This document shows, piece by piece, positions 62,624 to 64,000 of a stretch of 64,000 nt of DNA. Under the pieces are notes generated by a model. The model was not told the DNA's origin and did no database searches. It saw only the letters and a list, made by a program, of their open reading frames with translations. The DNA lies in assembly GCA_963662605.1 (NCBI GenBank), contig OY759785.1:3720001-3784000 (forward strand), read 5' to 3'. Both the position numbers and the translations under genes were made by a program. Positions within the stretch are counted from its first letter, which is position 1. Every line of letters starts with the position of its first letter. The stretch comes from G963662605 sp963662605. GTDB lineage: Bacteria > Bacteroidota > Ignavibacteria > Ignavibacteriales > Ignavibacteriaceae.

Positions 62624-64000
62624 TCACTTTTTAGCGGCTGCTTTTTCAAGCTGCAGCTTTTCATTTGCTTCAACTACTGCGGTTGCCGCCATGTTGATGA
62701 TATCATTTACTTCGGCGCCCTTCTGCAGCAAGTGAGCCGGTTTGCTTAATCCCATCAGAATCGGGCCGATGACATCGGCATTGCCGATTCTGGCCATCAG
62801 TTTGTATGCAATGTTACCGGCTTCAAGATTCGGGAAAACCAGAATATTAGCAGGGCCTTTAAATGAAACGAACGGATACTGCTCCTGAAGAATTTCAGGG
62901 ACAACCGCAGTATCAGCCTGCATTTCGCCTTCTATCTTTAATTCCGGTTCAAGCTGTTTAACAATATCCACAGCTTTCTTTACCTTATCCGACTGCTTGC
63001 TGGGAGCGCTTCCGAAATTCGAGAACGAGAGCATGGCAACTTTCGGATCAATGCCGAATCTCCTTGCAACCTTCGCGGTTTGAATAGCAATCTCGGCAAG
63101 TTCTTCCGCCGTAGGATCAAGATTTACTGATGTGTCCGCAAAGAAAAAGACTCTTTTCTTTACTATCACAATGTAGCAGCCTGAAACTCTTTTTACTCCT
63201 TCGGCAAGTTTAATGCAGTGCAGCGCCGGGCGAATGGCATTAGGATATGTTGTTGTTAATCCGCCGACCAAACCATCTGCATCACCAAGATGCACCATCA
63301 TTGAAGCAAAGTAATGACGGTTCTTAAGCAATGTGCAGGCATCGCCTTTGAGCATTCCTTTTCTCTGGCGCATTTTGTATAATGCTTCTGCATAGCGCTC
63401 CATATCCTTGAATTTTTCCAGATCAATAATTTGGAAGCCTTCGCAATTGATATGATGTTCGGCAGCCACAGTTTCAATTTTCTTTTTATTGCCGATAAGA
63501 ATCGGATGCGCGATACCATCTTCAAAAAGAATCTGAGCAGCTTTAAGAATCTTCCAGTGATCGCCTTCCGGAAATACGATACGGCGCGGTTCGTTCTTCG
63601 CTTTTTCAATTGTCCGTCTTACGATTTCGCGTGAAATTCCAAGACGCTCTAATAATTCTTCCTTATAAGCATCCCAGTCTTCAATGTTCACACGGGCGAC
63701 TCCGCTCTCGATTGCTTTTTTAGCAACGGCCGGAGCAACATAGGTCAACACTCTCGGGTCAAAAGGTTTCGGAACGATGTACTCTCTACCGAATGAAATT
63801 TCAACTCCGCCGTATGCGCGGCGTACAACATCCGGAACTTCTTCTTTAGCAAGTTCGGCGAGCGCGTATGAGGCAGCCAGTTTCATTTCTTCAGTTATTG
63901 CGCGGGCACGGACATCAAGAGCGCCTCTGAATATAAACGGAAATCCGAGAACGTTGTTGATCTGGTTCGGATAATCCGAGCGGCCTGTTGCCATAATTAC
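62624..64000 (-). CDS. maeB: NADP-dependent malic enzyme MaeB, C-terminal part (runs off the window)
   Basis: The 3' portion, about 458 codons, of a two-domain malic enzyme; the 5' end lies beyond position 64000. The first visible residues, 'VIMATGRSDYPNQ' and 'NNVLGFPFIFRGALDVRA', belong to the malic enzyme domain's NAD(P) region. From about residue 135 the phosphotransacetylase-like domain begins ('RRIVFPEGDHWKILKAAQIL'), continuing to 'ADVIGPILMGLSKPAHLL'. This fusion is typical of MaeB, which decarboxylates malate to pyruvate; the C-terminal domain is regulatory and senses acetyl-CoA in E. coli. The gene ends in an Ala/Lys-rich tail. Confidence 0.92.
   Translation of the reverse strand, partial: VIMATGRSDYPNQINNVLGFPFIFRGALDVRARAITEEMKLAASYALAELAKEEVPDVVRRAYGGVEISFGREYIVPKPFDPRVLTYVAPAVAKKAIESGVARVNIEDWDAYKEELLERLGISREIVRRTIEKAKNEPRRIVFPEGDHWKILKAAQILFEDGIAHPILIGNKKKIETVAAEHHINCEGFQIIDLEKFKDMERYAEALYKMRQRKGMLKGDACTLLKNRHYFASMMVHLGDADGLVGGLTTTYPNAIRPALHCIKLAEGVKRVSGCYIVIVKKRVFFFADTSVNLDPTAEELAEIAIQTAKVARRFGIDPKVAMLSFSNFGSAPSKQSDKVKKAVDIVKQLEPELKIEGEMQADTAVVPEILQEQYPFVSFKGPANILVFPNLEAGNIAYKLMARIGNADVIGPILMGLSKPAHLLQKGAEVNDIINMAATAVVEANEKLQLEKAAAKK

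Overview
The window looks like a chromosomal segment of a Bacteroidota/Chlorobi-group bacterium, most likely Ignavibacteria-like. The evidence is four large exported proteins ending in a type IX secretion (T9SS) sorting domain with the 'NYPNPFNP' motif, a Chlorobium-type 2[4Fe-4S] ferredoxin, the long insert-containing form of IspG, and many PAS/GAF kinases with SpoIIE-type phosphatases. This placement is inferred from protein style; no rRNA or tRNA gene was found to confirm it. Shine-Dalgarno sites (GGAG/GAGG) are frequent. Many genes end in clear intrinsic terminators, which help fix gene ends and starts.

Layout. 0.2-8 kb: a giant thioester-domain surface protein, ferredoxin, a response regulator and an SppA peptidase fused to a barrel-like domain. 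8-11 kb: an accessory patch with a non-autonomous repeat, an intact IS4-family insertion sequence with target duplication, and a YhcG-type nuclease. 11-13.8 kb: a cobalamin riboswitch with a readable translational switch controlling a TonB receptor and a DUF6580 membrane protein. 13.9-14.4 kb: a second repeat element. 14.4-19.4 kb: a four-gene operon of PAS kinase, NtrC-type regulator, STAS protein and REC-REC-PP2C phosphatase. 19.6-26.4 kb: a T9SS protein with an apparently circularly permuted deacetylase domain, an S1/P1 nuclease, and a secreted GH13 amylase.

26.5-37.6 kb is a signalling island. It holds a hybrid kinase with two receivers and an Hpt domain, a single-domain receiver, a REC-PP2C phosphatase, and a four-gene operon (RsbW-like kinase, STAS antagonist, class III cyclase, propeller-PP2C). 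The cyclase and the hybrid kinase share the same N-terminal sensory domain. Together they read as a phosphorelay and a partner switch joined to cyclic-nucleotide synthesis, with no sigma factor encoded nearby.

37.7-64 kb is mostly housekeeping and export: a 13-repeat propeller/dockerin protein, a zinc-ribbon coiled-coil protein and NIF3, a C25-like peptidase homologue lacking its catalytic His, IspG, a phosphohexomutase, DUF1232-NUDIX-RecN, dipeptidyl peptidase III, a FN3 lipoprotein, a TPR protein, SecF and SecD, a small envelope gene pair, an ABC membrane domain without ATPase, and the 3' part of malic enzyme MaeB running off the window end.
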